A stretch of DNA of 58,582 bases from Streptomyces jeddahensis (GTDB taxonomy: Bacteria; Actinomycetota; Actinomycetes; Streptomycetales; Streptomycetaceae): contig NZ_LOHS01000115.1 of NCBI RefSeq assembly GCF_001642995.1, positions 1 through 58,582 of the forward strand, read 5' to 3'. How positions within the stretch are numbered: position 1 is the stretch's first letter; every line of letters begins with the position of its first letter. Under the pieces are notes generated by a model. The model did not search any database, was not told the origin of the DNA, and saw only the letters and a list, made by a program, of their open reading frames with translations. This document shows positions 16,778 through 25,837 of this stretch, one piece after another. A program made the position numbers and the translations under genes.

Positions 16778-17902
16778 ATGTCCGGCACGCCCGCGCCCTT
16801 CACCGCCGACGACTACAAGACCCGTATGGAACGCGCCGCACAGGCGGCGGCGGATGCGGGCCTCGCCGGCCTGCTCGTCGCGCCCGGCCCCGATCTCGTG
16901 TGGCTCACCGGCTACCGGCCGCCCGCGACGACCGAGCGGCTCACCCTGCTGGTGCTCGCCGCCGGGCAGGACCCCGTTCTCGTCGTACCGACGCTCGAGG
17001 CGCCGGACGCGGCCGAGGCGGCGGGCGCACCCGCGCTGACCCTGCACGACTGGACCGACGGCAAGGACCCCTACGCGGCGACCGCCCCCTTCCTCGACGC
17101 CTCCGGCCGGTTCGGCATCAGCGACAACACCTGGGCGCTGCATCTGCTCGGACTCCAGAAGGAGTTGCCGGGCACGTCCTACGTGTCGCTCACCGACGCC
17201 CTGCCGATGCTGCGCGCCGTGAAGGACGCTGCCGAACTCGAACGTCTCGCGGCTGCCGGTGCGGCCGCCGACCTGACGTACGAGGAGATCAAGAGAGTCC
17301 AGTTCGAGGGCCGCCGGGAGGCGGACGTCGCTGCGGATCTCGCGCATCTGCTGCGGCAGTGCGGGCACGAGCAGGTCGACTTCACCGTCGTCGGCTCGGG
17401 ACCCAACGGCGCCAATCCGCACCACGAGGCGGGCGACCGCGTCATCGCACACGGCGACATGGTCGTCCTGGACTTCGGCGGCCTGATGCACGGCTACGGT
17501 TCGGACACCTCCCGTACCGTGCACGTCGGAGAGCCGAGCGCCGAGGAGCAGCGCGTCCACGACGTGGTCCGCGGTGCCCAGGAGGAGGCCGTCAAGGCCG
17601 TGCGGCCGGGTATCGCCTGCCAGGAGGTCGACCGGATCGCCCGCGCGTACATCACCGAGGCCGGATACGGCGAGTTCTTCATCCACCGCACCGGTCACGG
17701 CATCGGCGTCACCACGCATGAACCGCCCTACATGATCGAGGGCGAACAGCAGACGCTGGTGCCGGGGATGTGCTTCTCGGTGGAGCCCGGCGTCTATCTG
17801 CCTGGCCGCTTCGGGGTGCGTATCGAGGACATCGTGACCGTCACGGAGGACGGCGGGCGACGGCTCAACAACACGGCACGGGAGATGGCGATCGTGCATT
17901 AG
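16778..17902 (+). CDS. Xaa-Pro aminopeptidase-type peptidase (M24 family)
   Basis: Cytoplasmic dinuclear metallopeptidase of 374 residues that probably releases N-terminal residues before proline. The N-terminal creatinase-like domain (residues 1-140) precedes a pita-bread catalytic domain. The five metal ligands are visible in order: aspartates in VVLDFGG and YGSDTSR, the histidine in HRTGHGIG, and the glutamates in FSVEPGVYL and VRIEDIV. ATG 16778 is preceded by GGAGGT. Confidence 0.92.
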   Translation: MSGTPAPFTADDYKTRMERAAQAAADAGLAGLLVAPGPDLVWLTGYRPPATTERLTLLVLAAGQDPVLVVPTLEAPDAAEAAGAPALTLHDWTDGKDPYAATAPFLDASGRFGISDNTWALHLLGLQKELPGTSYVSLTDALPMLRAVKDAAELERLAAAGAAADLTYEEIKRVQFEGRREADVAADLAHLLRQCGHEQVDFTVVGSGPNGANPHHEAGDRVIAHGDMVVLDFGGLMHGYGSDTSRTVHVGEPSAEEQRVHDVVRGAQEEAVKAVRPGIACQEVDRIARAYITEAGYGEFFIHRTGHGIGVTTHEPPYMIEGEQQTLVPGMCFSVEPGVYLPGRFGVRIEDIVTVTEDGGRRLNNTAREMAIVH

Positions 17903-18027
17903 GGACCGATCGTGCACTAGGCGGCCGACTGCGGGGAGGCGCGGCCGTGCGGGACGGGTGCCGGTCGGACATCGTGGAACCGGGTAACCGGCGATCGTGG
18001 AGATCGTGGACTGGGAGCGACGCGAGG

Positions 18028-18975
18028 ATGCACCGGCCACCGACAGCAGACACCGTTCGGGGACTCGTCCGCACCGCCCTCGGCGACGCGGCGGGGGTCG
18101 GCGACGGCCTCGACGTGCGCCCCGTCGAGGAGGGCGGCGAGCATCTCTCCTGGTGGATCGGCACGCGGCATGTGCTGCGGCTCGCCCCCGACCCGGCCGC
18201 CTCCGCCCGGCAGCGGCGCGAGGTCCGGCTCCGCGACCTCGTACGGCCCCACGTCGGCGTCCCGGTACCGGCCAGCTTCGCGGCCGGTGAGTGGGGGAAC
18301 GGGCTCGCTTTCACGCTGGACACCCGGCTGCCGGGTGCCTCCGCGGAAGGACGTGCCGTCTCTCCTGCGGGCGAGGCGGACCTGGCGGGGCTCCTCTCCG
18401 GGCTCCGCGAGGTTCCCGTGCGCGCGGCCGCGGCCCTCGGCGTGCGGGTGACGGCGCCGCGGTCGCTGGAGAAGCTGCGGTCGCTGGCAGTCCGGGGCGC
18501 GGGGCGGCTCGCGGCGGACGGCGAGTTCGATCCCGGACGGCTCGACCGGCTGACCCCGCGCGCCATGCAGCAGCTTGCCCCGATGCCCGGCACGGGTGTC
18601 CTCGTCCACCACGGCCTCACCGGCGAGCACCTCAGGGTGACCGCGGACGGACGGGTGTGCGGCGTCCTGGACTGGGCCGACGCGGTCATCGGCGACCCGG
18701 CCGAGGACATCGCGGGCCTCGCCGTCGCCGTGGGCGCCCCCGCCGCGGTCCGGGCCGCGACCCTGGCCGGATACGAGGCCCGGGTGTGCCTGCGCGGTCT
18801 GTGGCTGGCCCGCTGCGACACCGTCATCCGCCTCGCGGGCCGACTCCACGGTTCCGGACTCCCGGACGAGGGCTCGCTGCCGGTGCTGCGCGCACAGCTG
18901 CGGCGCGCCTGGGAGGCGATCCTTCTGGAACGCCTTACGGATGTACCGGACCGGGCCCCTGACCAGGGCCCTTGA
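18028..18975 (+). CDS. Aminoglycoside-phosphotransferase-fold protein
   Basis: APH/choline-kinase-like protein of 315 residues; such proteins phosphorylate small hydroxylated substrates, and the actual substrate cannot be told. The nucleotide-binding part reads GGEHLSWWIGTRHVLRLAPD; the catalytic loop is VLVHHGLTGEHLRVTADG with Gly-Leu where many relatives have GD, and the DFG-equivalent is VLDWADAVIGDPAEDIA. The HGLTGEHL variant lacks the usual catalytic Asp, so activity is uncertain. ATG 18028 has GGGAG upstream; the frame is open to 17770 but that part overlaps the M24 gene. Confidence 0.75.
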   Translation: MHRPPTADTVRGLVRTALGDAAGVGDGLDVRPVEEGGEHLSWWIGTRHVLRLAPDPAASARQRREVRLRDLVRPHVGVPVPASFAAGEWGNGLAFTLDTRLPGASAEGRAVSPAGEADLAGLLSGLREVPVRAAAALGVRVTAPRSLEKLRSLAVRGAGRLAADGEFDPGRLDRLTPRAMQQLAPMPGTGVLVHHGLTGEHLRVTADGRVCGVLDWADAVIGDPAEDIAGLAVAVGAPAAVRAATLAGYEARVCLRGLWLARCDTVIRLAGRLHGSGLPDEGSLPVLRAQLRRAWEAILLERLTDVPDRAPDQGP

Positions 18976-18999
18976 CCAGGGCCGGGCTGGAAGCCGAGG

Positions 19000-20781
19000 T
19001 CAGCCCTGCACCAAGACCGCGCACGACTCGCCCGGCACGACCAGCGTGCCCTCCTCGTCCGGCGCCCCGACCGGCTCCCAGGAGGCCAGCACGCGCGCGT
19101 TGCTCGCGCTCAGCGGGATCGCGGCGGGCTCCTTGGAGAGGTTCACGGCGACCCGGACGTCGCCGCGCCGGAAGGCGAACCAGCGCGCCTGCTCGTCGTA
19201 CGAGACCCGCACCGCCGCCAGGTCCGGGTCGGAGAGGTCCGGAAGGCCGTGCCGCAGGGCGATCAGCTCCCGGTACCAGGCGAGCACGCGCGCGTGGGGC
19301 TCGCGCTCGCGCTCCGACCAGTCGAGGCACGAGCGGTCCCGGGTCGCCGGGTCCTGGGGATCCGGGATGTCCTCCTCCGCCCAGCCGTGGGCTGCGAACT
19401 CCCTTCGCCGGCCCCGCCTGACCGCCTCCGCCAGGGCGGGATCGGTGTGGTCGGTGAAGAACTGCCAGGGCGTGCTCGCGGCCCACTCCTCGCCCATGAA
19501 CAGCATCGGCGTGAACGGCCCGGCAATGGTGAGGACCGCCGCGCAGGCGAGCAGGCCGGGGGAGAGCGAGGCGGCGAGCCGGTCGCCCTGGGCGCGGTTG
19601 CCCACCTGGTCGTGGGTCTGCGAGTAGCCGAGGAGGCGATGCGCGGAGATGCGCGTGAGGTCGAGCGGGCGGCCGTGGCGGCGGCCGCGGAAGCTCGAAT
19701 ACGTACCGTCGTGGAAGAACCCGCCCGTCAGCGTCTTGGCGAGCGCGGCCAGCGGTGCCCGGGCGAAGTCCCCGTAGTAGCCCTGCGATTCGCCGGTGAG
19801 CGCGGTGTGCAGCGCGTGGTGGAAGTCGTCGTTCCACTGCGCGTGCAGTCCCAGGCCGCCCTCCGAGCGCGGTGTGATCAGGCGCGGATCGCAGAGGTCC
19901 GACTCGGCGATCAGGAACAGCGGCCGGCCCAGCTCGTCGGCGAGCCCGTCGACCTCGGTGGACAGCTCCTCGAGGAAGTGGAGCGCGCGCTTGTCGTGCA
20001 GCTCGTGCACCGCGTCGAGCCGCAGCCCGTCGATCCCGTAGTCGCGCAGCCAGGCCAGCGCACTGCCGATGAGATACGCCCGCACCTCGTCCGAACCGGA
20101 GCCGTCGAGGTTGACGGCGACGCCCCAGGGGGTGTGGTACGCGTCCGTGAAGTAGGGCCCGAACTGGGGCAGATGATTGCCGGACGGGCCTAGGTGGTTG
20201 TGCACGACGTCGAGCACGACACCCAGACCCTGGTCATGTGCTCTGTCGACAAAGCGTTTCAGCGCCTCAGGGCCTCCGTAGGGCTCGTGCACCGCCCACA
20301 GCGAGACACCCTCGTACCCCCAGCCGTGCCGCCCCGGGAACGGGCACAGAGGCATCAGCTCCACATGCGTGACGCCGAGCTCCGCCAGATGCCCCAGGCG
20401 GTCGGCGGCCGCGTCGAGCGTGCCCTCGCGCGTGTACGTCCCCACATGCAGCTCGTACAGCACCGCGTCCGGCAGACCGCGCCCGGTCCACTCCGTGCGC
20501 CAGGCGTACCGGCCGTGGTCCACCACGGCGCTGAGCCCGTCGGGGCCGTCCGGCTGGCGCCGCGAGCGCGGGTCGGGGAGCACCGGGCCGTGGTCGAGCG
20601 AGTAGCCGTAGCGCGCGCCGTCCTCCGCCTCCGCGTCGCTCGTCCACCACCCGGCGCGGTCCGGATCGCGTTCCATCGCACGCGTGGCGCCCTCCAGGTG
20701 GAGCGTCACACGGTCGGCCTGCGGTGCCCACACCTCGAACTGCTGCACGGACGGTATCCCCTCGTCTCCCGGCTGTGGCAT
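19000..20781 (-). CDS. treZ: Malto-oligosyltrehalose trehalohydrolase
   Basis: Cytoplasmic GH13 enzyme that releases trehalose from the maltooligosyl-trehalose made by TreY. The 593-residue protein has an N-terminal E-set domain (VQQFEVWAPQADRVTLHLEG) and then the barrel. The three catalytic acids fit the Asp in DGLRLDAVHEL, the Glu in FLIAESDLCD and the Asp in YSQTHDQVGNRA. The ATG at 20781 gives a natural start just before FEVWAPQAD but has no good ribosome binding site; upstream in-frame starts exist to 20967. The partner treY lies at 23206-25674 on the same strand, separated by an FHA gene and an M14 peptidase gene. It converges with the APH-fold gene, leaving 24 bases. Confidence 0.93.
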   Translation of the reverse strand: MPQPGDEGIPSVQQFEVWAPQADRVTLHLEGATRAMERDPDRAGWWTSDAEAEDGARYGYSLDHGPVLPDPRSRRQPDGPDGLSAVVDHGRYAWRTEWTGRGLPDAVLYELHVGTYTREGTLDAAADRLGHLAELGVTHVELMPLCPFPGRHGWGYEGVSLWAVHEPYGGPEALKRFVDRAHDQGLGVVLDVVHNHLGPSGNHLPQFGPYFTDAYHTPWGVAVNLDGSGSDEVRAYLIGSALAWLRDYGIDGLRLDAVHELHDKRALHFLEELSTEVDGLADELGRPLFLIAESDLCDPRLITPRSEGGLGLHAQWNDDFHHALHTALTGESQGYYGDFARAPLAALAKTLTGGFFHDGTYSSFRGRRHGRPLDLTRISAHRLLGYSQTHDQVGNRAQGDRLAASLSPGLLACAAVLTIAGPFTPMLFMGEEWAASTPWQFFTDHTDPALAEAVRRGRRREFAAHGWAEEDIPDPQDPATRDRSCLDWSEREREPHARVLAWYRELIALRHGLPDLSDPDLAAVRVSYDEQARWFAFRRGDVRVAVNLSKEPAAIPLSASNARVLASWEPVGAPDEEGTLVVPGESCAVLVQG

Positions 20782-20975
20782 CGGTGTCCATGGTGCTGCA
20801 CGCGGGATCGATGCGCTTCTGAAATCGCCGTATGCCGCGCCGAGTCCTGTTTCACCGGACATGCGCGTTTGCCACATGCCGGTTGTCGTCCCTGGTCGGT
20901 GCGGGCGGGAGCTCAGGGCCGGGAAGTCCGGCGTTTCCTGGACACCCTGTCCGGTGCTGCTCGACAATCACGAGC

Positions 20976-21527
20976 GTGACGTCGTCTTTCGAGTTCCACA
21001 CGTATCCCGCGCGGCTCTCCGACGCCGAACGCGACAGGGCACTGAAGGCGCTCAGGAACGGCGTGGCCCTGGGCCGGTTGTCGCACGACACGTTCGTACG
21101 CCGCATGGAACTCGTACTGGCCGCCCGCAGGCCCGACGAACTCGCGGTGCTCACCGCCGATCTGCACACCGAAGGCCGCTGGTCGCGCTGGGTGTTCGGC
21201 GCGGTCGGCGCCGTCTCGGGCTTCACGGTGCGGCTGCGCAGGGCCTGGCAGGCCGAGCGTCTGCCGAAGCTGCTGCTGCCGGCGCCGAACAACCCCTACC
21301 CGCTGCGCATCGGCCGGGACCCGGCGAACGGCCTGCGGCTCAGCCACGAGACGGTGTCCCGGGTGCATGCCGAACTCAGCCGGCAGGGCGGCACCTGGGT
21401 GCTGCGGGACCTGGGCTCGACCAACGGCACGTCCGTGAACGGACGGCGCGTGACCGGCGCGGTCGTCGTCCGGGATGGCGACCAAGTGAGCTTCGGCCAG
21501 ATGTCGTTCCGTCTGTCGGCCGGCTGA
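20976..21527 (+). CDS. DUF1707 and FHA domain protein
   Basis: A 183-residue cytoplasmic protein. Residues 10-62 are a DUF1707 domain (ARLSDAERDRALKALRNG, FVRRMELVLAARRPDELAVL), a short helical module common in Actinobacteria. A hydrophobic link follows, and residues 100-182 form an FHA domain: LRIGRDPANGLRLSHETVSR and LRDLGSTNGTSVNG contain the phosphothreonine-binding R, S and N. It therefore binds a phosphorylated partner, perhaps a substrate of a Ser/Thr kinase. GTG 20976 is the first start that gives the complete domain. It is transcribed away from treZ. Confidence 0.88.
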   Translation: MTSSFEFHTYPARLSDAERDRALKALRNGVALGRLSHDTFVRRMELVLAARRPDELAVLTADLHTEGRWSRWVFGAVGAVSGFTVRLRRAWQAERLPKLLLPAPNNPYPLRIGRDPANGLRLSHETVSRVHAELSRQGGTWVLRDLGSTNGTSVNGRRVTGAVVVRDGDQVSFGQMSFRLSAG

Positions 21528-21589
21528 GCCCGCCGGGTCGGTCGACGCGGGCGGTCAGCCACGATGTCGGTCAGCCGCGGCGCGTACGG

Positions 21590-22840
21590 TCAGCCGGTGA
21601 CCGCGAGTGCCTGCCGCATCGCCTCGACCACCGTGCGGGACTGGTGCTCGACCTGGTGGTCCATCGGCACCCAGCGGGCCCGGAACCGTTCCGTGAAGGC
21701 GGCACACCAGTGCGCCACCAGCTCGTCGAGCCGCGCCGCCGCCTGGTCTTCGCGCTCTCGCAGAACCCGGAGCAGCATCGCGGCGGCGCGCAGCGGCAGC
21801 CGGCGGCCGAACGCGTCGATGCTGCTGATGTACGCCCGCGTGGCGCCCGGAGGCGGCGGCCGGCCCCAGTCGTCGGCGAGCCCGGGAACCAGCTCCAGCG
21901 CCCATCTGGCGGCCCGCAGCAGGGGCCCTTCGGCCCCGGCCAGGCGCGGCGCCGCGTCCTCGAGGATCTCCTCCACCAGAAGCGTGTCCCGGCGCAGCCG
22001 CCGGGACAGCTGCCGCATGGCCTCGGCGGGCGCCGGATGCGGCGCCGGGTCGCCGACCAGGTCGCTCGCCCACATCGGCACCTCGACGATCGCCGTCAGC
22101 CCGCCGTACCGGTGGGCGTGGTGCCAGGTGCTGTGCCGTGCGTCGTCGGGCAGGCTCGGGAAGGCCGCGTCCGACTCCGCGGCCGGCATCACATGGACCC
22201 CGGGTCCCGAGGCCGGCCAGCCCGCGGCGTCGGACGCCCCCGTCTCGACCGGAATGTGCAACTCCGCCGCCGACTTGGCGAACGGCTCGGCGAGCCCGGG
22301 AACGTCCTTCGTCAGCTGCACCCAGGTGCCGCCCAGATCCGTGCCGTGCAGCGACACCTGGAGGTAGGGCCGCAGCTCGTCGATGACGCCGGTGAGGGCC
22401 AGCGTCTCGGGCGGCAGCCGGTCGGGAGGCAGCACGGACGGCGACCATTCGGGCTGCTCGGGGCCAGCGGGGCGGAAGAAGCCCCGGTGGTAGTCCAGCA
22501 GCGAGCGGGGCGCAGGAGTGCGGTGGAGGCTCGCGCCGTCCGGATCGGCGCACAGCAGGAAGTGCCAGGAGACGTCGGCGCGCAAGGCCCGGTCGTGCAG
22601 GGCCTGTTCGGCGAGGTACAGCAGTGTCGACCCGCCCGTCGGCTCGTTGGCATGGGCACCCGCGACGACCAGGACCGCGCGCGACGACCGGCCGACGGAC
22701 AGCAGGTGCAGCGGTCTTCCCGCGCGTGAGGTGCCGATCTGCCGCAGCACACACAGATCAGGCCGGTGAGCGGACAACTCCCCGGCGGCCCAGGTGAGTT
22801 CCGTCACGCTGGGATAGCGCTCGTCTATCGGGTGGGTCAC
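21590..22840 (-). CDS. M14-family zinc carboxypeptidase-like protein
   Basis: Predicted zinc peptidase of 416 residues related to the M14 family, perhaps acting on cell-wall peptides. The zinc ligands fit VVAGAHANEPTGG (H and E) and VSLHGTDLGG (H). The substrate-binding Arg region and the catalytic Glu in TAIVEVPMWASD are recognisable. The C-terminal 150 residues are helical and of unknown role. No signal peptide is seen, so it may be cytoplasmic. I chose the GTG at 22840 (THPIDERYPSVTEL). Confidence 0.82.
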   Translation of the reverse strand: MTHPIDERYPSVTELTWAAGELSAHRPDLCVLRQIGTSRAGRPLHLLSVGRSSRAVLVVAGAHANEPTGGSTLLYLAEQALHDRALRADVSWHFLLCADPDGASLHRTPAPRSLLDYHRGFFRPAGPEQPEWSPSVLPPDRLPPETLALTGVIDELRPYLQVSLHGTDLGGTWVQLTKDVPGLAEPFAKSAAELHIPVETGASDAAGWPASGPGVHVMPAAESDAAFPSLPDDARHSTWHHAHRYGGLTAIVEVPMWASDLVGDPAPHPAPAEAMRQLSRRLRRDTLLVEEILEDAAPRLAGAEGPLLRAARWALELVPGLADDWGRPPPPGATRAYISSIDAFGRRLPLRAAAMLLRVLREREDQAAARLDELVAHWCAAFTERFRARWVPMDHQVEHQSRTVVEAMRQALAVTG

Positions 22841-23205
22841 CGCTCCTCCTCGCCGAGCAGCCACGGGCGTAAGGACGTGCGCTCGGCGCGCGTCCGGAGC
22901 CGTGCTGGACACGCTGGTGGCCGGTTCGGTACCGCAGGGGCGGATGGGGCGGACTGCCGCCGCCCTTCTGCGCCCGGCCCCCGTGGGGCCGGTCCGGAAC
23001 CGGCATACCGGCTGATCGGGCCCTACGAGGGCGTCTGCCGCTCACGCACCCCGGCTCCTCCCGCTGGCCTAGCCGAACAATCGCCGGACGGAGGGAACAC
23101 ACGCCCCCATCCGCCGGTCGCTGCGCCCCCGTTGTGCGCACCCGCAGTACCCCACGCTGTGAAGCCGCTGTCAATAAGGCGCAACAACAGGCACCAACCG
23201 CGCAA
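22841..23205. other. Intergenic region between the M14 peptidase and treY, with a hairpin
   Basis: No gene is supported. A GC hairpin at 22974-22992 (CCGGCCCC and GGGGCCGG around CGT) is the only strong structure; it lies about 215 bases past the treY stop and could end treY transcription. The rest presumably holds the promoter of the leftward peptidase. Confidence 0.5.
22974..22992 (-). terminator. GC hairpin downstream of treY
   Basis: Perfect 8-bp stem CCGGCCCC/GGGGCCGG with a three-base loop CGT. No T run. The distance to the treY stop makes the assignment moderate. Confidence 0.45.
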
Positions 23206-25674
23206 CTACAGTTCGGTTCCGGTCTCGACCCGCACCAGCAGAGCCACCGGCAGGTCCGTGAACAGCTCCGCCACGCGCGCGTGCCCCGCGAAGCTCCGCC
23301 CCCGGGAGAGCAGATCGGACCACTGTCCCTCCGGCAGCGGCAGCCGCGTGTCCCGCCAGCCGCCGGCATCGGCGAGCCGCAGCGACAGCCGCGTCACGGC
23401 GCAGATCACCTCTCCGGACCGTACGAACGCGACGCAGTGCGCGGCACCCGGCCCTTGGGCGTCCAGCGGCTCGTACGTCGCCGCGTCGCCGAAGAGCTCC
23501 GCGTGACGCCTGCGCAGCCGCAGCGCGGCCGCGGTAAGCGCCAGCTTCTCGGCTGAGAGGTCCGGAGGCCCGGAGGGACCCTCCGGGGGGCCCGCTGATT
23601 CCGCGCCACCGCTCCCCGCGTCCAGACGCCGCAGCAGCTCCGGCCGGAACCGCGGCGGCCGCCGGTTGTCCGGATCCACCAGCGCCCGGTACTCGCTCTC
23701 CGTGCCCTGGTACACGTCGGGCACCCCGGGCATCGTCAGCTGCAGCAGTGCGGCCCCGAGGACGTTGGCGCGCAGATGGGGACGCAGCGCGCCCGCGAAC
23801 TCCTCGACCGTATGCAGCGGCGGCCCGCCCGGCCCGGCCTCGACGAACCGCGCCACCGCCTCCTCGTACGCCGGGTCCTGCTCGGTCCAGCTGGTGTGCA
23901 GCCCCGCCTCACGCACGTGCTTGAGCATCGCCTGCTGCAGCCGGTCGCCGTGCCCGCCGGACGGGTCCTCCGGGAAGCCCCGCCCGAAGCCGACCGCCGT
24001 CTGCCAGGCCGCCCAGGCCGCCTGGAGGTCGGGCGCGGGCGCGTCCCCGCGCGCGGTCTGCTCGGTCACCTCGGCCAGCAGGCCCGCCCACCGGTCCGGG
24101 CACTCGGTGAGGAGGGCGATGCCGGCCCGTACGTCCGCACTGCGCTTCGTGTCGTGCGTGGACAGCACCGTCCCGGTGAGCGGCCAGTCGCGCTGCACGC
24201 GCGCGCAGTACGCGTGGAAGGCCTCCGGCGACACGGCAGGACAGCCGGGATTCCCGCCCACCTCGGTCGCCGACATGAGCGGCACATAGCGGTAGAACGC
24301 CGTGTCCTCGACCGACTTGGCGTGCAGCGCCGACGCGATCTGCCCGAACCGGGTGCCGAACGCCACCTGGTCGGGGCCGTGGCCGAGCCGGCCGATCACC
24401 AGGTTCCGGACGACGTCGACCGCCGCGGCCTCCTCGGGCACCGCGAAGACGGCCTTCGCCTCCTCGGCGGCCTCCTCGGCCAGGACGAATTCGGCGCCCC
24501 CGTTGACGTATGGCCGGTAGACGCGCAGGCGGACGAGCAGTTCGCGGATCGCGGTGCGCAGCGCCCAGGGCGCGTGATCGCGCAGAGCGGGATCGGCGGC
24601 ACAGATGACACTGCCCACGCGCGTGAGACGGTCGACCTCCGTGGCCAGCTCACGGGTGACCACCTTGTACGCGGCGCGGCGCACCGTGGCCGCCCAGTCG
24701 CCGCCCTGGTCGGCGGGCGGGGCCGCGAAGCGCCGGTACTGGCCGAGGAGTTCGCCCGCGCCCGCGGGATCCGTGAAGAGGCCGTCGATGTGCCGCAGCG
24801 TGTCGTAGCCGGTGGTGCCGGCCACGGGCCAGGCGGCGGGCAGCTGCTCGCCGTCCGTGAGGATCTTCTCCACGACCGTCCAGCGTCCGCCGGTCGCCTC
24901 GTGCAGCCTCTGGAGGTACGCGCCGGGGTCGGAGAGCCCGTCCGGATGGTCGATGCGCAGGCCCTCGAGGACGCCCTCGCGCAGCAGTTGCAGGATCTTG
25001 CCGTGCGTGGCGGCGAACACCTCCGGGTCCTCCACACGCACCCCGATGAGATCCGAAATGGTGAAGAACCGCCGGTAGTTGAGCTCGGTGCGGGCCAGCC
25101 GCCACCAGACGAGCCGGTACCACTGCGCGTCGAGGAGCTGCGGCAGCGGCAGCTTCTCGGTGCCCTCGCGCAGCGGAAACGCGTGCCCGTGGTAGCGCAG
25201 GACGTCCCCGTCGACCTTCAGCCGGTCCCACTCCTCGCCGATCCGGTGGCCCAGGACCGGCATCAGCACCTGGCCGCCCCCCGCCTCCCAGTCGATGTCG
25301 AACCAGCGCGCGTACGGCGACTGCGGGCCGTCGCGCAGCACCTCCCACAGGGCGCGGTTGAACCTCGGTACCGCCGCCATGTGGTTCGGCACGATGTCCG
25401 CGATCAGCCCCAGTCCGTGCTCCCGGGCGGCACGCGCCAGCGCCCGCAGCCCCTCCTCGCCGCCCAGCTCCTCGCGCACGCGCGCGTGGTCCACGACGTC
25501 GTAGCCGTGCAGCGAGCCGGGGACGGCCTCGAGGACCGGCGACAGGTGCAGGTGAGATACGCCGAGTGCGGCGAGATACGGCACGGCCGCCTCGGCCGCG
25601 GCGAACGGGAACGCGGGCTGGAGCTGGAGCCGGTACGTGGCGGTGGGCGGCGCGGGGATCGGCTGAGGCGTCAT
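23206..25674 (-). CDS. treY: Malto-oligosyltrehalose synthase
   Basis: Cytoplasmic GH13 enzyme that turns the reducing end of maltodextrins into a trehalose unit. The 822-residue protein starts PIPAPPTATYRLQLQPAFPF and keeps the family blocks HLHLSPVLEAVPGSLHGYDV and IVPNHMA. The catalytic acids fit the Asp in LRIDHPDGLSDP, the Glu in TVVEKILTDGE and the Asp in LSTHDTKRSADVR. The ATG at 25674 begins right before the conserved text; the open frame to 25821 lies in the copy-B repeat. With treZ it makes trehalose from glycogen, and GlgX next door supplies debranched glucans. Confidence 0.95.
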   Translation of the reverse strand: MTPQPIPAPPTATYRLQLQPAFPFAAAEAAVPYLAALGVSHLHLSPVLEAVPGSLHGYDVVDHARVREELGGEEGLRALARAAREHGLGLIADIVPNHMAAVPRFNRALWEVLRDGPQSPYARWFDIDWEAGGGQVLMPVLGHRIGEEWDRLKVDGDVLRYHGHAFPLREGTEKLPLPQLLDAQWYRLVWWRLARTELNYRRFFTISDLIGVRVEDPEVFAATHGKILQLLREGVLEGLRIDHPDGLSDPGAYLQRLHEATGGRWTVVEKILTDGEQLPAAWPVAGTTGYDTLRHIDGLFTDPAGAGELLGQYRRFAAPPADQGGDWAATVRRAAYKVVTRELATEVDRLTRVGSVICAADPALRDHAPWALRTAIRELLVRLRVYRPYVNGGAEFVLAEEAAEEAKAVFAVPEEAAAVDVVRNLVIGRLGHGPDQVAFGTRFGQIASALHAKSVEDTAFYRYVPLMSATEVGGNPGCPAVSPEAFHAYCARVQRDWPLTGTVLSTHDTKRSADVRAGIALLTECPDRWAGLLAEVTEQTARGDAPAPDLQAAWAAWQTAVGFGRGFPEDPSGGHGDRLQQAMLKHVREAGLHTSWTEQDPAYEEAVARFVEAGPGGPPLHTVEEFAGALRPHLRANVLGAALLQLTMPGVPDVYQGTESEYRALVDPDNRRPPRFRPELLRRLDAGSGGAESAGPPEGPSGPPDLSAEKLALTAAALRLRRRHAELFGDAATYEPLDAQGPGAAHCVAFVRSGEVICAVTRLSLRLADAGGWRDTRLPLPEGQWSDLLSRGRSFAGHARVAELFTDLPVALLVRVETGTEL

Positions 25675-25772
25675 GGGAACGTACGTACCCGGTCGGCGGG
25701 CATTCGTGTCATGCCCGCCGGGAGGTGCGCCCGAGTGCGCCGGTGCGCGGGCCGTACGCGAGGGCACCCTGC

Positions 25773-25822
25773 GTCGTGGGTTGTGCCCACCCGTTCCGCC
25801 CTGCGGAACGCCTGCCCACAAC
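25773..25822. repeat. Dispersed 50-bp palindromic repeat, copy B (inverted)
   Basis: Same architecture as positions 108-157 but reversed: GTCGTGGG, GTGGGCAC-type arms, GTTCCGC-CCT-GCGGAAC, ending GCCCACAAC. It fills the gap between treY and glgX; treY's open frame runs upstream into it but translation need not. Confidence 0.75.
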
Positions 25823-25837
25823 GGGACCAGCGCACCC

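Noticed and set aside
17770..18027. Upstream extension of the APH-fold protein
   Set aside because: It overlaps the end of the M24 gene and has no conserved text; the start at 18028 gives the natural domain beginning.
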